37,012 nucleotides of DNA from Rhizonema sp. PD37 (GCA_029379215.1 JAQYWO010000029.1:11878-48889); one strand, 5' to 3'; shown: positions 27,981-36,733, counted from the first letter of the stretch. Notes: a model not told the origin generated them from the sequence alone. Numbers and translations are program-made.

Positions 27981-28111
27981 TGGTTAATAGGTAATGCGGA
28001 AGACAATTGTTAAAGAATTGTGAGAATCAAAGTCCTTTTTCTCTATTCCCAATTACTAATTACCAATACTTGATTTTTGATTTCAGAAATTCTCTTGAGG
28101 ACATAACATAC

Positions 28112-28534
28112 GTGCTAAAGACTATCTTGGTAGCTCTGGACGATTCGGAAATTACAGATAGAGTTATACAAACTGTGCAGCAATTGTTACTAAATCAAGA
28201 TAGCACGGTTATACTTTGCCATGTACTTCTGACGCCATCACAAATCGATCTACCTGCTGATCGCCCTAACCCGGAGTTGCCAGCATTATCTTCAATGCAA
28301 GTGGAAAAGCAACTGCAAGACTACCAAGCCCAATTATCTGTTAAAAGTCAATTAGAAATGGTAACAGGCGATCCACCTCAAGAAATTATTCGCCTTGCTA
28401 ATATTCACAAAGCTGATTTAATCGTCATCGGCAGTCGCGAGTTAACTGGTATGAACCGCATTGTTCAAGGTTCTGTGAGTAGTGAAGTGGTGGCAGAAGC
28501 TCCTTGTTCAGTGTTAGTCGTGAAGCCAAAATAA
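28112..28534 (+). CDS. Universal stress protein (UspA family)
   Basis: The 140-aa product begins (M)LKTILVALDDSEITDRVIQT, the usual Usp strand and Asp pair, and ends VVAEAPCSVLVVKPK. The nucleotide-binding loop reads GSRELTGMNRIVQGSVSS; the second Gly of the G-2x-G-9x-G(S/T) pattern is Glu here, so ATP binding is uncertain. I chose GTG 28112, with TTGAGG 11 bases upstream; an in-frame ATG at 28007 would add 35 residues from spacer-like DNA. Usp proteins are small cytosolic stress and signalling proteins. It lies 130 bp after hisD and converges with pgsA. Confidence 0.9.
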   Translation: MLKTILVALDDSEITDRVIQTVQQLLLNQDSTVILCHVLLTPSQIDLPADRPNPELPALSSMQVEKQLQDYQAQLSVKSQLEMVTGDPPQEIIRLANIHKADLIVIGSRELTGMNRIVQGSVSSEVVAEAPCSVLVVKPK

Positions 28535-28599
28535 CAGAAACGCGCTCCCATTCAAATGCTTCCCTAACGCTCTCGATGACTTTGAAGAGAGAATCATCC

Positions 28600-29133
28600 T
28601 TATTTATTTACTTCTTTTGTGTTAAGAATACTACTCTGTTGAGGCAAAAGGTAGATACCGCCACTTAGGAGTGTGAGAGCGACAGAAATCCAAAAGGCAA
28701 TCAGCGATAATAATTGCCACCCAGGTAATGGTGCAATCAAAAGTGCGATCGCGAATATCTGACTGACAGTTTTGAGTTTGCCCCAAATATTGGCACCCGT
28801 AATATTCGTTTGACTGACTCGCCAACCTGCGATCGCTAACTCTCGCGCTAAAATCAGAAACACTCCCCACGCAGGAACCTGTCTCAGTTCAATCAAAGCC
28901 AGTAACGGTGCTAGTACAAGCAATTTATCTACCAACGGATCGAGAAATTTACCTAATTCGCTAATTTGGTTGAGTTTCCGCGCTAAATAGCCGTCCAACC
29001 AATCAGTCAGCGCGGCAACAAGAAAAATAACTAAACATACCCACCTAGCTTGAGTTGTCGGGTTATGTAAACCATAAAGCAGAAATGGCAGTCCCACAAG
29101 GCGGGAGAAAGTAATCCAGTTAGGTAAAGTCAT
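28600..29133 (-). CDS. pgsA: CDP-diacylglycerol-glycerol-3-phosphate 3-phosphatidyltransferase
   Basis: This 177-aa membrane enzyme makes phosphatidylglycerol phosphate, the step toward phosphatidylglycerol, a phospholipid of thylakoids. The CDP-alcohol phosphatidyltransferase motif DGx2ARx8Gx3Dx3D is complete: DGYLAR, then G, then KFLDPLVD. Several hydrophobic segments follow (LLVLAPLLALIEL, IFAIALLIAPL, LLSLIAFWISVALTLL). I chose ATG 29133 (MTLPNWITFSRL), the family start; an ATG at 29190 would add 19 residues. No Shine-Dalgarno is visible. It converges with the Usp gene and diverges from the lyase gene. Confidence 0.95.
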   Translation of the reverse strand: MTLPNWITFSRLVGLPFLLYGLHNPTTQARWVCLVIFLVAALTDWLDGYLARKLNQISELGKFLDPLVDKLLVLAPLLALIELRQVPAWGVFLILARELAIAGWRVSQTNITGANIWGKLKTVSQIFAIALLIAPLPGWQLLSLIAFWISVALTLLSGGIYLLPQQSSILNTKEVNK

Positions 29134-29322
29134 AGAATTTTGGATGCCCGAATTTAGGATAAATTTCAAATCTGTATAATTGCCTATCATGACACTCTAC
29201 CCAATACATTTTTCCAAGACAAAATTTTCACTCTTGTTGGGTTAGTTGTGGATTGCATCAATTGAATGGTTTAAAGAAGTATCCCCAATTCCATGATCTA
29301 AAATCCCAAATCCAAAATTGCT

Positions 29323-30738
29323 ATGACTTCACAAACAAATTTCCAGGTGAGAACAGAACAAGATTCGATGGGCGATCGCCAAATTCCTAGCAGCGCTTAC
29401 TACGGTATTCAAACGTTGCGGGCAATGGAAAACTTCCCTGTAAGTGGTATTAAGCCTTTAGCTACTTACGTAGATGCCTGTGTATTTATAAAAAAAGCGA
29501 CAGCAATCGTTAATGGTGAACTGGGGTGTATTCCCCAAGACATTAGCGATGCCATTGTGCAAGCGGCGGATGAAGTGTTAGCGGGAAAGTTCCGCGATCA
29601 GTTTGTCGTCGATGTTTATCAAGCCGGTGCTGGCACATCCCACCACATGAATGTCAACGAAGTGCTATCAAATCGTGCTTTAGAAATTCTGGGTGATGAA
29701 AAAGGCAATTATAAGCGCATTAGTCCCAACGATCACGTTAACTATGGACAGTCTACCAATGATGTCATTCCCACTGCAATTCGGGTTGGTGGCTTATTGG
29801 CATTGTTAAAGACACTCCACCCAGCTTTAGAAAAAGCAATAGGGGTATTAGAGGAAAAAGCAACAGAATTCCAAGATGTTGTGAGATCTGGCAGAACTCA
29901 TATGCAAGACGCTGTACCCGTACTATTGGGTGAGAATTTTCGCGCTTGGGCGCAGATCCTCATAGAACATCAAAACAGGATATATACTGCGTCTTCTGAC
30001 TTAATGGTACTAGGTTTGGGAGGTAGTGCAGTCGGGACAGGATTAAACACCCATCCCCAGTATCGTGCCCGCGTGGTAGAAACGATCTCAGATTTAATTC
30101 ATTGTCCCTTAGAACCTGCACCCCACCTGATGGCAGCAATGCAGAGCATGGCTCCGTTTGTCAATGTTTCAGGTGCTTTACGCAATTTAGCTCAAGATCT
30201 CGTTAAAGTATCTCATGACTTGCGACTGATGGATTCAGGACCAAAAACTGGCTTCAAAGAAATTCAACTCCCACCTGTTCAACCAGGTTCCTCAATTATG
30301 CCAGGGAAGTACAACCCGGTGATGGCAGAGATGACATCAATGGTGTGTTTTCAGGTTATGGGTTACGATAGTGCGATCGCCTTGGCTGCACAAGCAGGAC
30401 AATTAGAATTGAATGTGATGATGCCTCTCATAGCCTATAACCTCATTCACAGTATTGAAATTATGGGTAATACGATTACTACACTTACCGATCGCTGCAT
30501 CAAGGGAATTACCCCTGTTCGAGAACGTTGTTTGGCATATGCCGAAGGCAGTCTAGCGTTAGTAACAGCATTAAATCCTCACATTGGCTATTTGAATGCA
30601 GCTGCTGTAGCAAAGGAATCTTTAGAAACAGGCAAGTCACTACGGCAGATTGTCTTAGAGCGAGGATTTATGAGTGAAGCAGAATTAGCCAAAGTACTGA
30701 ACCTAGAACAAATGAGTTTAATTGTACCCCTGACTTGA
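29323..30738 (+). CDS. aspA: Aspartate ammonia-lyase (aspartase/fumarase superfamily)
   Basis: The 471-aa product belongs to the superfamily that forms fumarate by beta-elimination. SAYYGIQTLRAMENFPVSG resembles aspartase more than fumarase C. The other conserved blocks are YQAGAGTSHHMNVNEVLSNR, NDHVNYGQSTNDVIPTA, SGRTHMQDAVPVLLG and the catalytic SS loop GSSIMPGKYNP (about 321-331); a Tyr replaces the usual Val or Thr before NP. Fumarase class II (fumC) is the alternative, and in cyanobacteria the two are often confused. The catalytic Ser-Ser pair is present. ATG 29323. A strong hairpin follows the stop. Confidence 0.8.
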   Translation: MTSQTNFQVRTEQDSMGDRQIPSSAYYGIQTLRAMENFPVSGIKPLATYVDACVFIKKATAIVNGELGCIPQDISDAIVQAADEVLAGKFRDQFVVDVYQAGAGTSHHMNVNEVLSNRALEILGDEKGNYKRISPNDHVNYGQSTNDVIPTAIRVGGLLALLKTLHPALEKAIGVLEEKATEFQDVVRSGRTHMQDAVPVLLGENFRAWAQILIEHQNRIYTASSDLMVLGLGGSAVGTGLNTHPQYRARVVETISDLIHCPLEPAPHLMAAMQSMAPFVNVSGALRNLAQDLVKVSHDLRLMDSGPKTGFKEIQLPPVQPGSSIMPGKYNPVMAEMTSMVCFQVMGYDSAIALAAQAGQLELNVMMPLIAYNLIHSIEIMGNTITTLTDRCIKGITPVRERCLAYAEGSLALVTALNPHIGYLNAAAVAKESLETGKSLRQIVLERGFMSEAELAKVLNLEQMSLIVPLT

Positions 30739-30755
30739 TGGGGGATTGCTAAAAG

Positions 30756-30799
30756 GTTAATTGTTGATTGTTAATAGAACAATCAACAATTAACTTTTT
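30756..30799 (+). terminator. Hairpin with T-run between the lyase gene and the DUF362 gene
   Basis: Arms 30756-30772 and 30778-30794 pair perfectly over 17 bases with a 5-base loop (AATAG). Five T follow (30795-30799 region), and the next base triplet is the ATG of the DUF362 gene at 30800. Shape and T-run are those of a Rho-independent terminator. Confidence 0.75.
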
Positions 30800-31774
30800 A
30801 TGCAGGCTCAAAAACCATCCGTCAGCTTAATTCGGGCTAATTCCTACGCACAGAAGCCACTTCAAGAATCTTTAGAAACGCTATTAGAACCTTTGGGGGG
30901 AATGGCAGCGTTTGTCAATAGAGGAGATCGTGTCTTACTCAAACCCAATCTACTCACAGGAGCGCGTCCTAATAAAGAGTGTACTACCCGCTCGGAACTA
31001 GTTTATGCAGTTGCCAAAATGGTGATTGAGGCTGGTGGAAAACCGTTTTTAGGAGATAGTCCGGCTTTTGGTAGTGCCAAGGGAGTCGCAGTTGCAAATG
31101 GCTACTTGCCCATTTTAGAAGAATTGAAAATTCCAATTATTGACTTTAATGGTAAGCGTTACCAGACACTCAGCGAAGAGTTTAATCACTTACTGCTGTG
31201 CAAAGAGGCAATGGAGGCAGATGTCGTCATTAATCTACCCAAGGTAAAATCCCATTCTCAACTGGTTCTGACTTTAGGAGTAAAAAACTTGTTTGGCTGT
31301 GTTCCTGGGAAGATGAAAGCTTGGTGGCATATGGAAGCAGGGAAAGACGCAAACCGATTTGGTGAGATGTTGGTTGAAACTGCGAGGGCGATTCATCCTA
31401 ACTTAACTATATTAGATGGTATTATCGGTCATGAAGGCAACGGTCCTAGTGGCGGTGAACCACGTCCGTTGGGTATTTTAGGGGCATCATCAGATGTATT
31501 TGCCTTGGATCGAGCAATGGTATCCGTCTTAAATGTCCCACCTGAAGAAGTCCCCACTGTTGCTGCGGCTCTTAGACTGGGAGTTTGTCCAACCTTAGAA
31601 GCAATCCACTTTCCTCACGTTCATCCCGACTCACTACGAATCGACGATTGGCAGTTACCAGATAAGTTTATTCCTATTGACTTTGGGATGCCTCGGGTAA
31701 TGAAGTCTACATTTAAACATCTTTATATTAGGTTTATTAAGGAACCAATGAGTGCCTATCGTAAAGGTTATTGA
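30800..31774 (+). CDS. DUF362 domain protein
   Basis: The 324-aa product shows the DUF362 pattern: RVLLKPNLLTGARPNKECTT, AGGKPFLGDSPAFGSAKGVA, DVVINLPKVKSHSQLVLTLG, VKNLFGCVPGKMKAWWHMEA and ILDGIIGHEGNGPSGGEPRP. Function is unknown; some relatives carry a 4Fe-4S domain, but here no ferredoxin-type cysteine cluster is present and the protein stops after the core. ATG 30800 is the first start. There is no Shine-Dalgarno because the hairpin and T-run occupy the space directly upstream. It shares direction with the lyase gene, 61 bp away. Confidence 0.88.
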   Translation: MQAQKPSVSLIRANSYAQKPLQESLETLLEPLGGMAAFVNRGDRVLLKPNLLTGARPNKECTTRSELVYAVAKMVIEAGGKPFLGDSPAFGSAKGVAVANGYLPILEELKIPIIDFNGKRYQTLSEEFNHLLLCKEAMEADVVINLPKVKSHSQLVLTLGVKNLFGCVPGKMKAWWHMEAGKDANRFGEMLVETARAIHPNLTILDGIIGHEGNGPSGGEPRPLGILGASSDVFALDRAMVSVLNVPPEEVPTVAAALRLGVCPTLEAIHFPHVHPDSLRIDDWQLPDKFIPIDFGMPRVMKSTFKHLYIRFIKEPMSAYRKGY

Positions 31775-33117
31775 GCTAAGCATCAGCGCCCGAAGTGCTG
31801 CTACTCAATCAGCGATGAAAGAATTTTTTTAGACAAAACTCGCTCTTTTACAGTCATATAGGTCGAAAGCTGATAGCCTAGATGCTGAAAGATTACTTTA
31901 CTTGCTGCATTAACAGTAAATGCATACTTTGCTACAAAAATTCCAAAATTGCCAGAGTAAGCTGTAAGTACCCTCCGATTGCTTAACCAAACCGCCCTCA
32001 TCTAGTGGCGGTTTTTTCGTCTTTGACATCCCCCCGACTTTTAGTCAGAGGATTTTAAATTGTTGCTCCTCACTAGAGCGCGGCAGACACTTTTAAAAGA
32101 GCTGGCTCCTCTTTGCAACTTCTGTCCGCAAGTAAGACTTTCTGTTGCATACGCTGTTTATCCAAAGATTACGGTTCAAATATAGCATTCTAGCAGGGAG
32201 CAGGCTTGAAACTCCGATGGTTTCCGTGTTTTCTCATTAGTTAATGTCCTAAGAAACCTGGCAACTGCTATAGATGAAATCATCTCTCAAAAGGAGAAAT
32301 GAGTAAAAAGTAGATATGATGTGCCAAAAAAGGTATGTTTGCGGTCAAACAACTCGCATTTCCCCAGATATTCTCGCTCATCTCATTTAATTTCCAGTAA
32401 AACTACTGACAAACACTTGAAAACACTGATAGTTATTCAGTGATAACTCGGTTTACAACAATAGTATTGAATTATAAATAATAATAAAATATGGATTTTA
32501 AAAGATTTTGAGACAGTTGTCGTATAAAAAATACAACTCGTTACAGTTTCACAAATAATTTCCAATAAAATTATAAGTTTTCATGCCATTCCCTTAGCTA
32601 AGATGGGACGTATTTATTACGGGGAAGAGTTAAGCATGCAGCCTGCATTAGCCACAAAGTGATGAATGAGATAGAAGATGATGATATCAGTTATACCTCA
32701 AGTATTTAACCCAAGCCAGTCGAATATCAGCAGAAATCAGTAACAGTGATCCATAAAAATAATTAGCATTACGGATTGGAGAACCCAAGCGCGAAGTCTA
32801 GGGGGTGGAAGCTTCCGCGAAACGAGCACGACTACGACTCTCTTTCACTCTCATAAACGGCACGGGCATTTATTTCTTGGCAATATACTAAGAGACACAG
32901 TTGATACAATTCACCTCAAAGTTGACTGCTGATTACTGCTCGCTATACATGCTAATTTTATTGGTTTCGATTGGCTCTAAATAGTTGATACATACTTTCA
33001 GAAAAGATTGAAATTATTTATAGGTAGATAGTTTAAGCTCAAAAAGTAGTTAAGATATTATGAAGGCTCTCTACAAGAGAGTGAAATACCACTAATGTGA
33101 TGAGCTTTCACCTTATT
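31775..33117. other. Gene-poor spacer of 1.3 kb
   Basis: Besides the terminator I see no gene. TTTGACATCC followed by a small GACT/AGTC hairpin (32023-32046) resembles an IS200/IS605-type end. AAAAGGAGAAATGAGTAAAA near 32290 gives a perfect ribosome site and ATG but only four codons. A segment near 32775-32825 faintly resembles part of a c-di-AMP riboswitch. A 66-codon minus-strand frame (31801-32001) ends in the terminator and looks accidental. Confidence 0.5.
31989..32016 (+). terminator. Rho-independent terminator
   Basis: AAACCGCC (31989-31996) pairs with GGCGGTTT (32007-32014) around a 10-base loop, followed by more T. It lies about 215 bases after the DUF362 stop and is the clearest GC-rich terminator in the window. 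Confidence 0.8.
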
Positions 33118-33306
33118 ATGAATTCAAATACCCCATCTGCCAACGCTAACGACACAGATTCCCATAGGTTGGCAGATATTGTGGGAACTATAATCGCTGT
33201 GTTAACTCTGACGCTACCGCTGTTTGTTATAGCACACTACTCTAACAGTAACGTGCAGAATAACCAGCAGCCGCCTCTATACAGCCTACAGACAAGTGGA
33301 AATTGA
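33118..33306 (+). CDS. Small single-helix membrane protein
   Basis: The 62-aa product is MNSNTPSANANDTDSHRLAD, then a hydrophobic helix (IVGTIIAVLTLTLPLFVIAHY, about residues 21-41), then a polar Asn/Gln-rich tail (NSNVQNNQQPPLY). This is the layout of a one-pass membrane miniprotein and looks conserved in kind rather than random. Function is unknown. An ATG at 33097 would add seven residues; neither start has a good ribosome site. A short hairpin (CTCTC/GAGAG, 33067-33081) lies just upstream. It sits alone in gene-poor DNA, 270 bp before ppa. Confidence 0.6.
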   Translation: MNSNTPSANANDTDSHRLADIVGTIIAVLTLTLPLFVIAHYSNSNVQNNQQPPLYSLQTSGN

Positions 33307-33363
33307 ACAAAACTTGCAGCTAGCATTTGGTTGTATAGAACATAAGAAGGAGAGAAATCAGAA

Positions 33364-33494
33364 ATGACTATCTAAAGGTAGATGTCGTTGAACAGAAATT
33401 ACTACTTCAAGCATTCGGTGGCAATGTAAGTGATTTAAATTACTTATATTTACCTCCTATATTTTTAAAAGAGGATTTAACTGTAATGAACTGA
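33364..33494 (+). pseudogene. Possible frameshifted 43-codon gene
   Basis: AAGGAGAG lies eight bases or so before ATG 33364, which reads only Met-Thr-Ile-stop. Shifting back one base at 33372 opens LKVDVVEQKLLLQAFGGNVS, then DLNYLYLPPIFLKEDLTVMN and TGA at 33492-33494. That frame has no start codon of its own. One missing base (for example ATCCTA reduced to ATCTA) would explain both. It could be a recent pseudogene, a sequencing error or a frameshifting site; the protein family is not recognised. Confidence 0.45.
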
Positions 33495-33576
33495 GTACTA
33501 TGGGATGAGTCCGTCTTAGCCTAAAATTCTACACGGGAGCTTTTTCAAGTTTCACCGTTAACTTAGGAGACTTATT

Positions 33577-34095
33577 GTGGACTTATCCCGTATTCCAGCC
33601 CAGCCCGAACCAGGTATACTCAACGTTCTCATCGAAATTACCCGTGGAAGCAAAAATAAATACGAATATGACAAGGACCTGCAAGCTTTTGCTCTAGACC
33701 GCGTACTTTATTCTTCAGTACAATACCCTTTAGACTACGGCTTTGTGCCCAATACTCTGGCTGATGATGGCGATCCCCTAGATGGAATGGTAATGATGGA
33801 CGAGCCAACCTTTCCAGGCTGTGTGATCGCCGCAAGGCCTATTGGAATGTTGGAGATGATTGACGGTGGCGATCGCGATGAAAAAATTCTTTGTGTTCCC
33901 AAAAATGACCCGCGCTATGCTACTGTAAAATCCCTTAAAGACGTTGCACCACACCGCTTAGAGGAAATCTCTGAGTTTTTCAAAACATATAAAAATTTAC
34001 AGAAAAAGGTGACGGAAATTCTAGGGTGGAAGGATGTCAATGAGGTTCAGGCTTTGGTAGAACAGTGCGTTAAAGCATCCAGTGGAAAATACTGA
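33577..34095 (+). CDS. ppa: Inorganic pyrophosphatase (family I)
   Basis: The 172-aa product hydrolyses pyrophosphate to phosphate and so drives biosynthetic reactions in the cytosol. Family I landmarks are [35 protein letters not shown], the metal-binding signature [10 protein letters not shown] and [20 protein letters not shown] followed by CVPKNDPRY. Length is normal for the bacterial enzyme. The start is GTG 33577, with AGGAG eight bases upstream, giving (M)[12 protein letters not shown]. panD follows 79 bp later on the same strand. Confidence 0.98.
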   Translation: MDLSRIPAQPEPGILNVLIEITRGSKNKYEYDKDLQAFALDRVLYSSVQYPLDYGFVPNTLADDGDPLDGMVMMDEPTFPGCVIAARPIGMLEMIDGGDRDEKILCVPKNDPRYATVKSLKDVAPHRLEEISEFFKTYKNLQKKVTEILGWKDVNEVQALVEQCVKASSGKY

Positions 34096-34174
34096 AAAAC
34101 AATCAGTCATTAGCAAACAGTAATAAGTAAGTTATTGTTTAAACTAAGAATTGATAATTGAGCATCGATCCCCA

Positions 34175-34558
34175 ATGCAGCGCACGCTCCTTTTGGCAAA
34201 AATTCACAACTGTACCCTCACGGCGACGAATCTCAACTACGTGGGTAGTGTCAGTATCGATCAGGTATTGTTAGATAAAGCTGGCATTTTACCCTACGAG
34301 CAGGTACACGTTGTGAACGTAACCAATGGCGAGCGCTTCATCACCTATGCGATCCCGGCTCCAGCTAACTCAGGAGCAATCGAGCTAAATGGGGCTGCGG
34401 CACGTCTAGGCATTACAGGCGATCGCTTGATTATAATGGCTTACGGGCAATTGACTCTTGAAGAGTTAAAAACCTGCTCTCCCACTGTTGTCATCGTGGA
34501 CGAAAACAACCGGCTGTTGGAAGTGCGGCACTACGATGATCTGCTCAGTAAGACCTAA
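34175..34558 (+). CDS. panD: Aspartate 1-decarboxylase precursor
   Basis: The 127-aa proenzyme makes beta-alanine for pantothenate and coenzyme A. It cleaves itself between Gly24 and Ser25 (NYVGSVSID) to create the pyruvoyl cofactor. Counting from [20 protein letters not shown] places the Ser exactly at 25, as in E. coli, which fixes the start at ATG 34175 rather than an upstream in-frame ATG at 34151. Other features are [12 protein letters not shown] and [20 protein letters not shown]. It ends 11 bp before the next gene, so the two are probably co-transcribed. Confidence 0.97.
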   Translation: MQRTLLLAKIHNCTLTATNLNYVGSVSIDQVLLDKAGILPYEQVHVVNVTNGERFITYAIPAPANSGAIELNGAAARLGITGDRLIIMAYGQLTLEELKTCSPTVVIVDENNRLLEVRHYDDLLSKT

Positions 34559-34569
34559 TTTCACGAAAC

Positions 34570-35463
34570 ATGTCAAAATTTCAGCCTTTCCCTCATCAGA
34601 GTGATGTAACTGAAGAACTTACTCAACATCAACACCAAGCGTTTGTGGTGAGATTTTGGGGTGTCAGGGGTTTGATCCCCACACCAACAAGTAACACCAC
34701 CCGCTATGGCGGAAATACGATCTGTGTAGAAATACAAGTCAATGGGAAACGCTTAATTTTTGATGGAGGTACTGGCTTACGCATACTAGGACAAAGTTGG
34801 CTGGAACTGCAAAGTCCCTTAGAAGCTCATTTATTTTTTACCAACTCTCAATCAAATCGCATCCAAGGGTTCCCCTTTTTTGCCCCCGCCTTTCTACCAG
34901 AAAACTGCTTCCACGTTTATGGGACAGCCGCTTCTAATGGAGCTTCGATCAAACAATCTCTCTGTGATCAGATGCTTCAGCCGCACTTTCCCTACCCTTT
35001 ACAAGTCATGCAATCCGAATTGCAATTTCACAATCTCACTCCAGGTATGGTTGTGAAACTAGATGATGTCAAAATTACAACCGCATTAATCAATCGTCCT
35101 CAAAAGTCAATCGGCTATAAAGTCATCTGGCGAGAATACAGCATTGCCTATGTCACTGATTTACACAAAAATCCTGATGAATCAGATAGAGAAGGCATTG
35201 CACAGTTAACAAAGGGCGTCGATTTGCTCATTGCCAATACCACATACACTCCGTTAACACGGCAGAACCATCACGATTCTAGTCTCCATTGGCAAACTGC
35301 TGTGGATTTGGCATATACCAACGCCGTTAGACAGCTCGTTATCTCTTATCACAAGCCAGAAGACCATGATGATTTTCTTGACAAAATGCAAATCGAAGTT
35401 ACATCTGTTTTTCCTAAAGCTATACTAGCCCATGAAGGGTTAATTTTAGCCGTTATACAATAA
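34570..35463 (+). CDS. Metallo-beta-lactamase-fold protein lacking the metal-binding motif
   Basis: The 297-aa product starts its fold at VVRFWGVRGLIPTPTSNTTR and continues YGGNTICVEI, LIFDGGTGLRILG and IQGFPFFAPAF, the pattern of the PhnP/RNase Z-like MBL group that has HxHxDH between the last two. Here that segment reads TNSQSNR: all of the His and Asp ligands are replaced. The later ligand region usually reading HDAQY reads ANTTYT. YVTDLH and SYHKPEDHDDFLDKM keep part of the remaining pattern. The fold appears intact but zinc-dependent hydrolysis is unlikely; binding or regulatory use is a guess. It lies 11 bp after panD, likely in one transcript. Confidence 0.85.
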   Translation: MSKFQPFPHQSDVTEELTQHQHQAFVVRFWGVRGLIPTPTSNTTRYGGNTICVEIQVNGKRLIFDGGTGLRILGQSWLELQSPLEAHLFFTNSQSNRIQGFPFFAPAFLPENCFHVYGTAASNGASIKQSLCDQMLQPHFPYPLQVMQSELQFHNLTPGMVVKLDDVKITTALINRPQKSIGYKVIWREYSIAYVTDLHKNPDESDREGIAQLTKGVDLLIANTTYTPLTRQNHHDSSLHWQTAVDLAYTNAVRQLVISYHKPEDHDDFLDKMQIEVTSVFPKAILAHEGLILAVIQ

Positions 35464-35626
35464 ATATCTCATCTTGTACAGGAACAGCTTTTGTTAAACT
35501 CCATATTCACACCCTAAAAATGAAGGTACAAGAAAACTTCCTTAAGAATCATTTGGCGAGCGTCAAATTACTGGAAGAACCCAAAAATTAGGGCATAATT
35601 TCCATCAAGGTTCCAATTTCAAATTA

Positions 35627-36733
35627 TCATAATTTTGAGCATTGAGATTCGATTAGATAACTATCCACCAAATTCCTAGCTGTTTTCGTAGATAAATTTA
35701 TTGCCTGAGTAAGTTCCTGAAGTTTTTTGGCTACAGCACCACTGGTTAATATTTCTTCTGCCTTAACAATGCCTGAGCGCACATCCGAACAAACTCCACT
35801 GCGCCACAAGTAAAATCCACCATTCCATAAAGCTGTTTGCATCAGTTCCCCAGATTTGCCTTGCAACACCAACTGCAAATCGGTAAGTAATTCTTCAGTA
35901 GTATTAAGAGGTACATTCGTTGTCGTAAAACCGTAATCACGCGGTGCTAAATGTAAGCGTTCTAAGGGATCTGTAACTCCTCCTAAGCCAATAATAGCAG
36001 TGCGATCTCTTGGTAGATCGCCACTTCCTTCCAAACCCTTCACACTTGTAAATTTCTTGACTCCTCGAAGTGCTAAGGCATCAAGGAACATGCTCTCCGT
36101 GGGAGGATGGACAAACCCAGAAATTATATGAGCTTCTCCTGCATAAGGACACCAAATAAGTTCCATTGTGGCAAAAGGTGGACGCTTACCCAATTGATCG
36201 CGGTATTCCCAAATACTTTGAGTGGCAGGAAAATGTCGTGGTGTATAAACAAAGCCAATTCCTGTTTTCTCAAATACCTGCTGGGTTTTTTCCAAAGGTA
36301 GTCCAGTCCAATCCACCCCTAACCCTTTCCAAATATCTACCAGAGGGAGTCCATATTTCGTAGGCAGGCGATCGCCACCGTGCATTACCACCGATTGCCC
36401 AACTGTAGCGAGTAGCAAAGCTGTTAAGGGGCTTATAGGCGCAGTACGAGTTCTACCATCATATGGTATACCTAAGACTATAACTAGTTCCCTAGTAGTG
36501 ATCGGTTGTAATTTTGGACCTAGTTCATCATAGGCATCTAACATGCCTGCTAACTCAACTCCAGTAGGACGTTTAATGCGGTGAGCAATCAGAAACGCCC
36601 CAATTTGTGCTGGTGTGGCTTCACCCAACAGCATCATCTTAGTTGCTGTTGCTGCTTCAGCACGGGTTAAATTTTCCCCTGTGTGGTTACCGCTACCGAC
36701 TTTTTTCAACAGTTCTCTAAATACAGTACTCAT
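35627..36733 (-). CDS. Anthranilate phosphoribosyltransferase-like protein (TrpD paralogue)
   Basis: The 368-aa product has the TrpD helical N-terminus (LTRAEAATATKMMLLGEATP, QIGAFLIAHRIKRPTGVELA) and the phosphoribosyltransferase body. The normal GTGGDG...FNIST loop reads GIPYDGRTRTAPISP, and the HGNR.VSSKSG region reads HGGDRLPTKYGLPLVD. So the phosphoribosyl-binding chemistry has changed; a nucleic-acid-binding TrpD2/YbiB-like role or another substrate is possible. GVKKFTSVKGLEGSGDLPRD and APRDYGFTTTNVPLN match late TrpD motifs. No other trp genes are nearby. The start ATG at 36733 gives MSTVFRELLKKV. It converges with the MBL-fold gene across a 163-bp gap lacking a clear terminator. Confidence 0.85.
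   Translation of the reverse strand: MSTVFRELLKKVGSGNHTGENLTRAEAATATKMMLLGEATPAQIGAFLIAHRIKRPTGVELAGMLDAYDELGPKLQPITTRELVIVLGIPYDGRTRTAPISPLTALLLATVGQSVVMHGGDRLPTKYGLPLVDIWKGLGVDWTGLPLEKTQQVFEKTGIGFVYTPRHFPATQSIWEYRDQLGKRPPFATMELIWCPYAGEAHIISGFVHPPTESMFLDALALRGVKKFTSVKGLEGSGDLPRDRTAIIGLGGVTDPLERLHLAPRDYGFTTTNVPLNTTEELLTDLQLVLQGKSGELMQTALWNGGFYLWRSGVCSDVRSGIVKAEEILTSGAVAKKLQELTQAINLSTKTARNLVDSYLIESQCSKL

Noticed and set aside
31801..32001. 66-codon minus-strand frame
   Set aside because: Its start lies within the GC-rich terminator and it shows no recognisable domain.
32290..32320. AAAAGGAG followed by ATG (ideal ribosome site)
   Set aside because: The frame closes after four codons and neither of the other frames continues as a protein.
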